Part shown: positions 1 through 7,738 of the stretch, one piece after another
Position numbering within the stretch: position 1 is the first letter of the stretch
Layout of the letters: every line of letters begins with the position of its first letter
From: Stutzerimonas stutzeri
Lineage (GTDB): Bacteria; Pseudomonadota; Gammaproteobacteria; Pseudomonadales; Pseudomonadaceae
Direction: 5' to 3'
DNA length: 64,000 nt
NCBI RefSeq assembly: GCF_024448935.1
Contig: NZ_JAMOIE010000015.1
Location: 1-64,000, forward strand
Notes under the pieces: model-generated
Database searches by the model: none
Seen by the model: only the letters and a program-made list of their open reading frames with translations
What the model was told of the DNA's origin: nothing
Program-made: the position numbers and the translations under genes

Positions 1-106
1 ACCCAGTCTCACTCAGGCTGCTGGAAGGCTTGAGCCGTATGAGGGGTGACTCTCAAGTACGGTTCTTAGGGGAGGCAGGAGTGGTAACACTCCTGCTTTA
101 CCCGAC
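1..106 (+). mobile_element. 3' end of a group II intron (domains V and VI)
   Basis: Positions 32-65 form a 34-nt hairpin with the classic domain V pattern: outer arms GAGCCGTA and TACGGTTC, a bulge, and an inner GAG/CTC helix. Positions 75-96 form a perfect 9-bp hairpin closed by a GTAA loop, as expected of domain VI. An unpaired A at 100 lies seven bases before the proposed 3' splice site after position 106 (ending CCGAC), the usual distance for a branch-point adenosine. Directly afterwards an IS5-type transposase frame continues, so the intron sits inside an insertion sequence. The rest of the intron, including any reverse-transcriptase gene, is left of the window. The splice position is inferred to within a base or two. 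Confidence 0.85.
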
Positions 107-564
107 TGAAGGCCCACATCGGCGCGGATGCCGAGTCTGGCCTGGTGCACAGCGTGGTGGGGACGGCAGCCAACGTTGCTGACGTTACCCAGGTCGACAA
201 ACTGCTGCATGGAAAGGAAAACATGGTCGGCGCCGACGCGGGTTACACCGGCGTAGAGAAACGCCCGGAACATGAAGGCCGGGAGGTGATCTGGCAGATT
301 GCGGCCCGCCGCAGTACGTACAAGAAGCTGAGTAAGCGCAGTGCGCTGTACAAAGCCAAGCGCAAGATCGAGAAATCCAAGGCCCAGGTGCGCGCCAAAG
401 TCGAGCACCCGTTCCGGGTGATCAAGCGCCAATTCGGCTACGTGAAGACACGCTTCCGTGGCCTGGCGAAGAACACCGCGCAGTTGGTGACACTGTTCGC
501 GCTGTCGAACCTGTGGATGGCGCGCCGACATTTGCTGACGAATGCAGGAGAGGTGCGTCTGTAA
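107..564 (+). pseudogene. IS5-family transposase, 3' exon interrupted by group II intron
   Basis: The frame reads on from the intron boundary as L-K-A-H-I-G-A-D and ends with a stop at 562-564. It holds the C-terminal DDE catalytic region of an IS5-type transposase: a first Asp in HIGAD, a second Asp in GADAGYTG, and the IS5 signature R-x3-E-x6-K in VRAKVEHPFRVIK, followed by a conserved tail (RFRGLAKNTAQL). About 152 codons are present; the N-terminal part should precede the intron outside the window. If the intron still splices, the transposase could be made from the joined mRNA; otherwise it is a broken gene. A GTG at 145 could in principle start a short product, but it would lack the first catalytic Asp. 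Confidence 0.85.
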
Positions 565-575
565 TGCGGGAAATG

Positions 576-600
576 GCCGGCGCGAGGTGCTCGCGCCGGC
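576..600 (+). terminator. GC-rich hairpin after transposase
   Basis: A perfect 10-bp stem (GCCGGCGCGA / TCGCGCCGGC) with a 5-nt loop lies 12 bases after the transposase stop. There is no clear T tract, so it may be a terminator-like hairpin near the end of the insertion sequence rather than a strong intrinsic terminator. Confidence 0.4.
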
Positions 601-721
601 TATAAATCCGGAAAGAGGGGATGATTTGATCGTTTTTTAGCCGAATCACCGTTTTGAAATCGGCAAGGGCTGGAGTCAGCCAGAAATACCTGACTACTTC
701 AGACCATCCCTAATGTATTTT

Positions 722-898
722 TTAACCGTCCAAAGCTGACATCTCAAAAACCAACTTTTCCAACAGAATCGGCGGAAGAGGTTCTTCGCAAACAACTGTA
801 TCCATGCCAAACAAAATCTCTAACAGCTGCTTACGAAGGGGCACTTCATTATGATTTTGACTAGGGAATTTTGATGCTAGAACTCTGGCATAACCGGA
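722..898 (-). pseudogene. Short decayed reading frame downstream of ginD
   Basis: The minus strand is open for 58 codons (ending KLVFEMSALDG, stop at 722-724) with a natural-looking amino-acid mix. In the same frame an ATG with a purine-rich stretch (AGGGCGAG) before it lies at 913, but a TAG at 899-901 interrupts it at codon five. It could be the remnant of a small gene, a gene read by amber suppression, or chance. I do not recognise the protein. The remainder of the 565-936 gap shows no other gene and no copy of the 5' part of endA. Confidence 0.25.
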
Positions 899-936
899 CT
901 AAGCCACTGCCATAGCTCGCCCTGAAATAGTCACAC

Positions 937-1344
937 TCAACCTCTGGACTTCAACGCTTTGACATTTTTTGAGTCGACAATAGCTCGAAGCATCCTCAGT
1001 TCTGCTTCGAGACTTTCGTTGATAGACACGAGTTTAACCTTCATAGCTTTCAATCCATTAATTTCTATACGGAGCTCCTTGATTATATCGCGCATCTCTC
1101 GCTGAGCCTCCAGTCCTTTGACAATCTTTTCTCGATGCCCCTGACCGAGAGCAGTACGAATTTCTTCGGCAACACGGGGATAGCGATTATGGATTGTTGC
1201 ACGACTCATACCTGCCTCTTCGGCAACCGAGGCAATAGACAACTTTCTACTAGATTCTACTATCCTCGTACGTCCGTGCTGGATCCGCTTTAAAGCATCT
1301 AGCAACTTTTTTTCGGTTCCCGATATTCGATCTTCTTTATGCAT
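937..1344 (-). CDS. ginD: GinD-like small helix-turn-helix protein of the recombinase operon
   Basis: 135 residues. Residues about 37-58 (IASVAEEAGMSRATIHNRYP) look like a TetR-like helix-turn-helix, and residues about 76-125 are a charged, heptad-like coiled coil. The start at 1344 was chosen because it overlaps the end of ginC by eight bases (ATGCATAA) and is preceded by a GGGGGG stretch; the longer open frame upstream lies inside ginC. It is the last gene of a four-gene operon. In GInt islands the fourth gene, ginD, encodes a small putative DNA-binding protein needed with the three recombinases for excision; TnpC of Tn554 has a similar size and place. It probably acts as a directionality or DNA-binding accessory factor; this is inferred from position and fold. 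Confidence 0.75.
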   Translation of the reverse strand: MHKEDRISGTEKKLLDALKRIQHGRTRIVESSRKLSIASVAEEAGMSRATIHNRYPRVAEEIRTALGQGHREKIVKGLEAQREMRDIIKELRIEINGLKAMKVKLVSINESLEAELRMLRAIVDSKNVKALKSRG

Positions 1345-3211
1345 GACGAAGCCCCCCTTCAAGTAAAACACCGAGCTTAAGCTCCTCAATATCAGCTCCA
1401 AGCTCTTGAAGGACGACTTCACACCGTCGAATATCGCTGTCAATTCGTGCACCCGCACCTGGACCACAGTCATTAGCGATAGCTTTAAGCTCCAACATTT
1501 GAGCATATATGCCTACCCAATGTGGCAGCCGCGATTCATCGATAAGACTTTTCGAGCAATCACCGCATCGAGTTTTATCCAAGACACTGCCACCGGAGCA
1601 GCCCGTACTATCTGCAGTACACCATGCAATACCAGTACTTCTCAGATGCACAACCTCCGATACAAACTGAACCATTTCACGGCGGCTTTTGTAAGTCCGA
1701 ATCGCCTCATCAGAGGATCGAAAAATACGAATGGTCTCTGCCAAACCACCAGAAACTAATGCATCTTCTTCAAAAACACTTTCAAGCACCAGCATCTTTT
1801 CGTGACGCATTGCAACATAGATTTCATCAAACAGCTCTTTATCTCTAACTTGATCCTCTGTATATATCGCAGTCATATCCAGCGTCCAATGTTTGAAATG
1901 ATCACGAAGATAACGAACATCACCGAGTTGACTGCGAGCCACATATCGAGCGAACGTCCTTCTAAATTGGTGTGGCGCGACCTCCCAGTCAATATTATGA
2001 GCCAGCATAAACCGCTTTAATCTTGCCCTAATGGTTTGTGCAGCAAAAACTTGGAGTTTATGTGCATGCCCTCCCCACCCAAGGAACAAAGAATCGAGAT
2101 GCGCTTCATAATCATGCATCTCTATCAGATTATTTGCCGACTTAGCCAAACTGTATCTATCATTTAGCTCGGCACGAATCTCTGCGGTGACCTTCCCCGC
2201 AACATCTAGCGCTTCATGGGTAAGCTTTGTGACTAGCCAATCTACCTTACCCTCTTTGGTCTTTGTGGATACTCCAGACATCCAGTAAAACTTAGTACCA
2301 TCTTCCCCATCACGTACGTAGTGAGCGCCTACTTTTAAGCTCATGAGCTCTGAAACTCTTATACCGCTCGTTAGAAGAATGACGATACTGCAGGCATCTA
2401 GCAGGAGATTTTTCTCAAGTCTCAACCCTAAAATGCCACCCCGGTATCCCGTAGCCGCAAGTTTTGCGTTTACAGTGCCAGAATAGGAATATTGGGTTTG
2501 CCAATCGGAAACCATTTCCGCAAGCGCTAATGTCTCGTCTGCGCGCTCTAGACGTGATACAGCCGCACGAAAAATTTCCGCGAGCTTGTTATCTGGAATT
2601 GGCAAGGTCTTTGATTGGGCCCAGTGAGCACGATTTGCGCCTGACAACTCAGTCGCGCTACTTTCAGGCCAAGGGTGCACCATGGGAGTAGTAGTAACTT
2701 TACTGAGCAGATGCAGTGTGTGCACCGAGCTAAATCGCGTACAAAGATAGGACTTAGAAAACTTATCACCAGATCTACTGCTACTATTTTTTAAATAATT
2801 AACATACTGCATACACAGAAATTCTGAAATTTCAGACAAGCACTCGACATAAGCATCAGCAAACTTCAAAAATAATGATACATTTTTGAAAAAAGAAATT
2901 AACGAAGATCCGACTGGTCGCACCCGGCCCTCTATGCCGTTTAAATAGTATTCAAGCATAACTATTTTCAGAACTGAGCGCCAACGCTCTGGAATCTTAC
3001 CGAATCGAATGCATTTATCGTGGTCAGCAGTCCCTGGTGGAAAAATCGCGTTTGGGAATCGCCAAACGTCATCCGCGAGATAACTTAAGACTTTGTATGT
3101 CCCGTCCCCTAGCCGTGTAGCGGTGACTGCTATAGGCAGGTGCGTGTGACCTTCACGAGCCTTTCTCAGTGCTTCTTGTTGATAATAGCTAACACCCTTA
3201 GCCAAAATCAT
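1337..3211 (-). CDS. ginC: Tyrosine recombinase GinC (large, TnpB-like)
   Basis: 624 residues, about the size of Tn554 TnpB. The catalytic set of a tyrosine recombinase is complete: Arg285 in TSGIRVSEL, His414 and Arg417 in PHQFRRTFA, His441 in HFKHW, and Tyr450 in TAIYTE. Residues 531-552 hold a cysteine cluster (C-x6-C-x10-C-x2-C) that could bind zinc. It starts at 3211, sharing one base with the stop of the preceding gene (TAATG), so the two are translationally coupled. It is expected to cut and rejoin DNA at the island ends together with its two partner recombinases. Codon use is AT-rich compared with the chromosome to the right, as expected of acquired DNA. Confidence 0.85.
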   Translation of the reverse strand: MILAKGVSYYQQEALRKAREGHTHLPIAVTATRLGDGTYKVLSYLADDVWRFPNAIFPPGTADHDKCIRFGKIPERWRSVLKIVMLEYYLNGIEGRVRPVGSSLISFFKNVSLFLKFADAYVECLSEISEFLCMQYVNYLKNSSSRSGDKFSKSYLCTRFSSVHTLHLLSKVTTTPMVHPWPESSATELSGANRAHWAQSKTLPIPDNKLAEIFRAAVSRLERADETLALAEMVSDWQTQYSYSGTVNAKLAATGYRGGILGLRLEKNLLLDACSIVILLTSGIRVSELMSLKVGAHYVRDGEDGTKFYWMSGVSTKTKEGKVDWLVTKLTHEALDVAGKVTAEIRAELNDRYSLAKSANNLIEMHDYEAHLDSLFLGWGGHAHKLQVFAAQTIRARLKRFMLAHNIDWEVAPHQFRRTFARYVARSQLGDVRYLRDHFKHWTLDMTAIYTEDQVRDKELFDEIYVAMRHEKMLVLESVFEEDALVSGGLAETIRIFRSSDEAIRTYKSRREMVQFVSEVVHLRSTGIAWCTADSTGCSGGSVLDKTRCGDCSKSLIDESRLPHWVGIYAQMLELKAIANDCGPGAGARIDSDIRRCEVVLQELGADIEELKLGVLLEGGLRHA

Positions 3212-4878
3212 TATGCCAACCCCAAAATTTCAGGATCTTTCCAAAATGGATGAGGATTCTGCCTAGCTTTTTCCCTAGCAGCCACAACAGTGGACTTATC
3301 AAATTTAGGCAAGATTTTTTCGTCAATAATTTTAATTATATGCCTATATAACCTCACCCATTTTTTTGCACCGATTCGCCCGCGCTCACGAACCAACAAC
3401 CAATAGAAGCTTAATAATCTATGCAGGTCATCCGCAGTCACTACAAAAGAGCTGCAGCGAAAGCAGTTTAAGAACTCCACACAATGACTCCCATTCTTGG
3501 GAGCCCTGTGCCCGTTAACGGTATCCTTGCAACGGGCCACAGCAGTATTTACCTCTTTTACCGGAATAATACCAAAATCGGTATGATCATTTTCGAGAAG
3601 TTCTTTATTACGAACCTCCCCCATCAACGCCCAATTTTTCTCAGCATCAGCCGGCGCTTCCAAATAACTATCTAGGAGGACTTTTGGAGTATTTCCAGCC
3701 AACATTGCAGTTAAAAAAGGATCATTACCTGAGAGCTCCCATATTTTATTTGCAAAGGTCTTCCTTAATCTAGACACATTAACAACCAGTCTATCACCAT
3801 TATCAGAAATCAACTCATGACGAACTACCAGCGCCTCCAAAGCTCGATTAATAGTATTAATAGTTATAGGTGCAGGAGTTCTTTCATCAGGATTCTTTAA
3901 GGGGCGCTCACGAACGAATAGCCTATCTTTCCACTCCCCCCTACTCCTTATAGACTCATTCCTTTCTGCGACCATGTTTATAATAGCGGAAATATCGGGC
4001 AGCACCACACTCAGGGTATCTACTTCATCATCCAGCGCTGACACAGCGCCACTACTAACTGACTGACAGTTCACTTTATGAGCGCGGCGCTTATAAGTAA
4101 TCAAAATACTACGATCACGCCTAAGCGGATGAGGAAGCAAACAACTCATGGAAAGTTCGATTAAAGGCGTAAGATTCAATCCAGTACGAGCTACAATTGC
4201 AACCGCACAAAAGGCCAAGCCTTCCGCCAAAATAGGACCAGACGCCTCTTTTAGTGCAATCACCTCTCTTTTCAAAGCATTAATAACTTGTGTAAACTCT
4301 TTCTTTGAAAAAGCTTTTTCACTACTTTTCCTCCTATTGGAGTGCGGGTAAGGATTAGGAGGAAATATATCACTTGAAAGTAACCCACACCGTACCAATT
4401 CGCCAAGCACTGACTTACAACAGGTGTAAATATTTTTCTGAGTTGTATATCCAGCACCAGAGGCCTCGAGATATCTAATAAAAGATGCAACAAACCCCCT
4501 ATCAATATGTCGCAAACCTATCTCACCCTTCATAGCCATTGACATAAACGAGCAATAACATAAAAAGCTTCTCGAAACGCGCTTTGCATAAGTAATAATA
4601 CTCGCCACGGACTTAGTCTTACCTTGCGAAGCTATAGCAGACCCGAGCAGCACTTCTATGACTTTATGGCAATAATAGGTAACCTCATCACACCCTACAC
4701 CATAATATCGCCCGAAATCCAATTTCCGCACTGTCAACGGACTTTCCGGAAAGTTAATCACATAACTCTCCGGAACAAAATTAATGGTCTTTGACAGATG
4801 ATCCGCAATGATGGGGCTAGATGAGCCTTTATCTATCACCAGAGCAGCAGAAGAAAAATCTTTGCGCGCCATATTCAT
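3211..4878 (-). CDS. ginB: Tyrosine recombinase GinB, catalytically degenerate
   Basis: 555 residues; the middle recombinase of the trio. The phage-integrase fold is recognisable, but the motifs are eroded: box I reads RTGLNLTPLIEL with Asn235 where the catalytic Arg normally stands, box II reads SRLRKTFA with Ser369 for His (Arg372 kept), and the usual GH before the nucleophile is GN (Asn396). The nucleophile candidate Tyr405 (LLDSYLEA) is kept. A His/Cys group (HCVEFLNCFRC, about residues 465-475) may bind metal. It overlaps ginA by four bases (ATGA). A structural or site-recognition role beside active partners is the likeliest reading. The motif assignment is by eye and should be tested by structure-based alignment. 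Confidence 0.8.
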   Translation of the reverse strand: MNMARKDFSSAALVIDKGSSSPIIADHLSKTINFVPESYVINFPESPLTVRKLDFGRYYGVGCDEVTYYCHKVIEVLLGSAIASQGKTKSVASIITYAKRVSRSFLCYCSFMSMAMKGEIGLRHIDRGFVASFIRYLEASGAGYTTQKNIYTCCKSVLGELVRCGLLSSDIFPPNPYPHSNRRKSSEKAFSKKEFTQVINALKREVIALKEASGPILAEGLAFCAVAIVARTGLNLTPLIELSMSCLLPHPLRRDRSILITYKRRAHKVNCQSVSSGAVSALDDEVDTLSVVLPDISAIINMVAERNESIRSRGEWKDRLFVRERPLKNPDERTPAPITINTINRALEALVVRHELISDNGDRLVVNVSRLRKTFANKIWELSGNDPFLTAMLAGNTPKVLLDSYLEAPADAEKNWALMGEVRNKELLENDHTDFGIIPVKEVNTAVARCKDTVNGHRAPKNGSHCVEFLNCFRCSSFVVTADDLHRLLSFYWLLVRERGRIGAKKWVRLYRHIIKIIDEKILPKFDKSTVVAAREKARQNPHPFWKDPEILGLA

Positions 4879-6014
4879 ATTCTTCCAACGCAGACAGAAT
4901 CAATAAATTCTTGATACTCTCCCATAACATCATCTTCAATCATAGAAATTAAGTGCAAGTACCTCTGCGTAGTAGCCACACTGGAGTGGCCGAGCCTATC
5001 CCGCACATATAGCAACGGATCTATAACACTCTTACGCCTGCGCATGTCATGGAGTGTATGCGTCGCATAGGTATGACGGAGCATATGAGGAGTGACTGTG
5101 AAAGGAAGCCCCAGATCTTTCCACATATGGTTTAGACTCTGGCCTTTAGGACTGTAAGGCACACCATACCTAGATAGAAACAACGGAATTGACTCTACAC
5201 ATGAGGTCTGCATACTCCGATTACGCTCATGAATTTTGTACTGCCATAGCGCCGCCATAAGCGAGCGAGGGATGTCAATCTCCCGCGCCTTATTCCCCTT
5301 AAGCTCCATATCCTTTGGACTACAGAAAACTCTAAAGTGAGAACTGCCTTTAGATATTTTAGCGGGATCAAATATATAGGAGCTTGGAAATGTAAGGAGC
5401 TCTTCCTTCCTCAACCCACTACTTAGGGCTAGTCGTGCAATAAGCTTTTGAGTAGAACAACTTACGGCATTTAAAAAAATTCTAACCTGCTCTTTAGTTA
5501 AAATTTTTATTGCTGCTCTCTTCCCCTTCACTAGTATATCGGGAGAAGCGACATATCCTCCAGTTACATCCACATGAGCCAAAAATACAGAATGGACTGC
5601 GACCCTTACTGTTTCAACATCATATGGAACCCTCTCTATCCAACCTTGGCGCCTTGCATAGTTATAGAAAGAGCAAACAACTCGCAGTCTAAGATTTATG
5701 GTGTTTTCGCTAAGCCCGCAACTACGCATCGACCAGTCACGGTATGCAGCCAGTGGGCTCGAGCCCAGCTCAAAAAAACCAACATCTCTCCAGTCTCGAT
5801 TGGCAGCATTTAGAAAACCTAAATAGTCGTAAAGGGCTTGCCCGTATGAGGCCCATGTATGTTTACTTTCAACTCGCCCCCTGTGAAGGCAGCGGTAAAT
5901 CAAGAAGGCGCTTACCTCGGGAATTGACCGTAGTTCTGCTGTTAGGATGATAGGAAATCCAGGGTAGCTAACCCCGTTTATTTGGAACCCCTCATTTGCG
6001 AAGACCAACTCCAT
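4875..6014 (-). CDS. ginA: Tyrosine recombinase GinA (TnpA-like)
   Basis: 379 residues, close to Tn554 TnpA. An N-terminal SAM-like DNA-binding region (about residues 40-130, WASYGQALYDYLGFL) is followed by a complete catalytic domain: Arg202 (SSGLRKEEL), His310/Arg313 (PHMLRHTYATH), His343 (LGHSSVATT) and Tyr352 (RYLHL). It is the first gene of the four-gene minus-strand operon and lies next to the island border, about 93 bases away. A strong purine run (GGGGCGGGTGAG) precedes the ATG. It should be a site-specific recombinase for integration and excision of the island. The name follows the GInt operon because of the three-recombinase-plus-small-HTH layout; a Tn554-family name would also be defensible. 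Confidence 0.85.
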   Translation of the reverse strand: MELVFANEGFQINGVSYPGFPIILTAELRSIPEVSAFLIYRCLHRGRVESKHTWASYGQALYDYLGFLNAANRDWRDVGFFELGSSPLAAYRDWSMRSCGLSENTINLRLRVVCSFYNYARRQGWIERVPYDVETVRVAVHSVFLAHVDVTGGYVASPDILVKGKRAAIKILTKEQVRIFLNAVSCSTQKLIARLALSSGLRKEELLTFPSSYIFDPAKISKGSSHFRVFCSPKDMELKGNKAREIDIPRSLMAALWQYKIHERNRSMQTSCVESIPLFLSRYGVPYSPKGQSLNHMWKDLGLPFTVTPHMLRHTYATHTLHDMRRRKSVIDPLLYVRDRLGHSSVATTQRYLHLISMIEDDVMGEYQEFIDSVCVGRI

Positions 6015-6107
6015 CTCACCCGCCCCATAAAGCTTGCAATATGAGTCACGGTAGACACCCCAGACTCCTACGACAAGGAAATGTGTAACTATTTAACAGG
6101 CACATTT
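6015..6107. other. Island border / attachment region between ginA and endA
   Basis: This 93-base stretch separates the ginA start codon from the first base that still matches an endonuclease I gene (CACATCGTTCCCGC from 6108). It must hold the ginA promoter and one end of the mobile element. Base composition changes sharply across 6107, from AT-rich island DNA to GC-rich chromosome. No long direct repeat can be assigned because the other border is outside the window. Confidence 0.6.
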
Positions 6108-6611
6108 CACATCGTTCCCGCATGGGTGATCGGCCATCAGCGCCAATGCTGGCAGGACGGTGGACGCAAACACTGCACGTCTACCGACCCGGTGTTCAGC
6201 CAGGCGGAAGCCGATCTGCACAACCTGGTACCTGTGGTCGGTGAAGTGAACGGCGACCGCAGCAATTACGGCTTCGGCATGCTCAGCGAAAAGCCCAGCC
6301 AGTACGGCGCCTGCCCCTTCGTAGTGAATTTCAAGCAGCGCACCGCCATGCCACCGACCTATGCCCGAGGCGCCATTGCCCGCACCTACCTGTACATGAG
6401 CGAGCGCTACGGATTGCGGCTGTCGAAGCAGGATCGCCGCCTGTATGACCTCTGGAATCGCCAATTCCCGGTCGACGAGTGGGAACGGTGGCGCAACCGC
6501 AGCGTCGCCTGCATACAGGGCAATGCCAACCCATACATCGGTGCAATCGACTTGCGGCGCTGCGGCCGTTCGCTTTCGCGTGCAGCCTCAGCACCAGGTC
6601 GAGAAGGCTAG
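6108..6611 (+). pseudogene. endA: Endonuclease I (EndA), 5'-truncated by the island
   Basis: The frame from 6108 encodes the C-terminal two thirds of a periplasmic endonuclease I: HIVPAWVIGHQRQCW, the cysteine pairs, and ADLHNLVPVVGEVNGDRSN with the metal-binding Asn. Family members start with a signal peptide and contain WEHIVPA, in which Glu-His is catalytic. Here the sequence before His is island DNA (T-G-T-F-H), so signal peptide, N-terminal domain and catalytic Glu are missing. An ATG at 6081 is accidentally in frame and would give a 176-residue chimera without export signal or full active site, so I call this a pseudogene. Loss of this nuclease could matter for extracellular DNA degradation and transformation (inference). 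Confidence 0.88.
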
Positions 6612-6701
6612 ATGACGCAGCTTTGCCAAGCCGAGGCTCGCCGCGCTTACAGTTGCGGCTAACCCCGCAAGCACTGCATGCTGCCGGCTCGACCGTTAAT
6701 C

Positions 6702-7340
6702 ATGGCGACGCCAATGCAAGACCGCACGCTTTACGCAGCGCTGGGATCGGGTGTACTGCTGGCACTGATCTGTTCCGCTGTTGCACCCTATGACCGCGCA
6801 ACCTGGCTGCTTGAGGTAGCGCCAGTGCTGATCGCCGCCCCACTGCTGATCTGGAGTCACCGGCGCTTTCCGTTGACCCACCTGCTTTATTGGGTGATCG
6901 CCATCCATGCGCTGGTGTTGATTGTTGGTGGCACCTATACCTATGCCCGCGTGCCGCCGGGGTTCTGGGTGCAGGACTGGTTTGACCTCGCCCGCAACCC
7001 TTATGACAAGCTGGGCCATTTCATTCAGGGCGTCACGCCGGCCCTGCTCACGCGGGAGATTCTGCTGCGCCGTCGCTTCATCGCCGAAGGCAAGATGCTG
7101 GGCTTCCTAGCGCTTTGCGTCGCGCTGGCGTTCAGCGCCTTTTACGAGCTGATCGAATGGTGGGTAGCGCTCCTTGCCGGCCAGGGCGCGGAAGACTTCC
7201 TCGGTACGCAGGGCGACCCCTGGGATACCCAGTCGGACATGCTCATGGCGCTGATCGGCGCGGGGCTCTCCGTCACCCTACTGGCGCGGCCGCAAAACCG
7301 GCAGATCCGCCGGCTGGGCGGGGCAGGCGCAGCGGTGTAG
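6702..7340 (+). CDS. DUF2238 (YjdF-type) inner-membrane protein
   Basis: About 212 residues with five to six hydrophobic segments. The conserved core is HFPD-like in other members; here it appears as NPYDKLGHFIQGVTPALLTRE followed by AFYELIEWW and the acidic stretch GTQGDPWDTQSDM, which is typical of YjdF/DUF2238 proteins. Function is not established. The start is uncertain: ATG codons occur at 6678, 6702 and 6714, none with a good ribosome-binding site; 6702 was chosen because it lies just ahead of the first membrane segment. It follows the truncated endA on the same strand and is followed after four bases by the DUF2784 gene, with which it probably forms a pair. Confidence 0.75.
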   Translation: MATPMQDRTLYAALGSGVLLALICSAVAPYDRATWLLEVAPVLIAAPLLIWSHRRFPLTHLLYWVIAIHALVLIVGGTYTYARVPPGFWVQDWFDLARNPYDKLGHFIQGVTPALLTREILLRRRFIAEGKMLGFLALCVALAFSAFYELIEWWVALLAGQGAEDFLGTQGDPWDTQSDMLMALIGAGLSVTLLARPQNRQIRRLGGAGAAV

Positions 7341-7344
7341 CGCG

Positions 7345-7725
7345 GTGCTTTATCGACTTGGAGCTGATGCAGTTCTGCTGCTGCATCTCGCCTTCATCGT
7401 CTTCGTGTTGCTGGGCGGCCTGCTCGTTGCCTGGAAACGCGGATTCTTGCTGTTGCACCTTCCAGCGATCGCCTGGGGCCTCTTCGTTGAGCTGAGCGGA
7501 CGCCCCTGCCCACTCACCCATTGGGAAAACCTGCTGAGGCGGCTGGCCGGGAACGCAGGCTACGAGGCCGGCTTCATCGAACATTACCTGCTACCACTGA
7601 TCTACCCCGCCTGGCTGAGCGTGCCAGTGCAATATCTGTTGGCTGCCGTGGTGGTACTGGTTAACGCACTCATCTATGGCGGCCTGGCGTGGCGTCACCG
7701 GCATCCATCAACAGCGCGCCGCTGA
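7345..7725 (+). CDS. DUF2784 membrane protein
   Basis: 126 residues starting at GTG, four bases after the preceding stop. Three to four hydrophobic helices (LLLHLAFIVFVLLGGLLVAW, IYPAWLSVPVQYLL and others) surround the conserved PCPLTHWENLLRRLAG and GFIEHYLLPLIYP motifs of the DUF2784 family. No biochemical role is known for the family. The tight spacing suggests co-transcription with the YjdF-type gene. It converges with the amidase gene on the other strand, leaving only 13 bases between the stops. Confidence 0.8.
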   Translation: MLYRLGADAVLLLHLAFIVFVLLGGLLVAWKRGFLLLHLPAIAWGLFVELSGRPCPLTHWENLLRRLAGNAGYEAGFIEHYLLPLIYPAWLSVPVQYLLAAVVVLVNALIYGGLAWRHRHPSTARR

Positions 7726-7738
7726 CTTCCACTCCTGC

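Noticed and set aside
565-936. 5' half of endA (other island border)
   Set aside because: No signal peptide or endonuclease I sequence is present here, so the other border must be outside the window.
6081-6611. ATG at 6081 as the start of an intact small nuclease gene
   Set aside because: The first nine codons are island DNA joined by chance in frame; signal peptide and catalytic Glu are absent.
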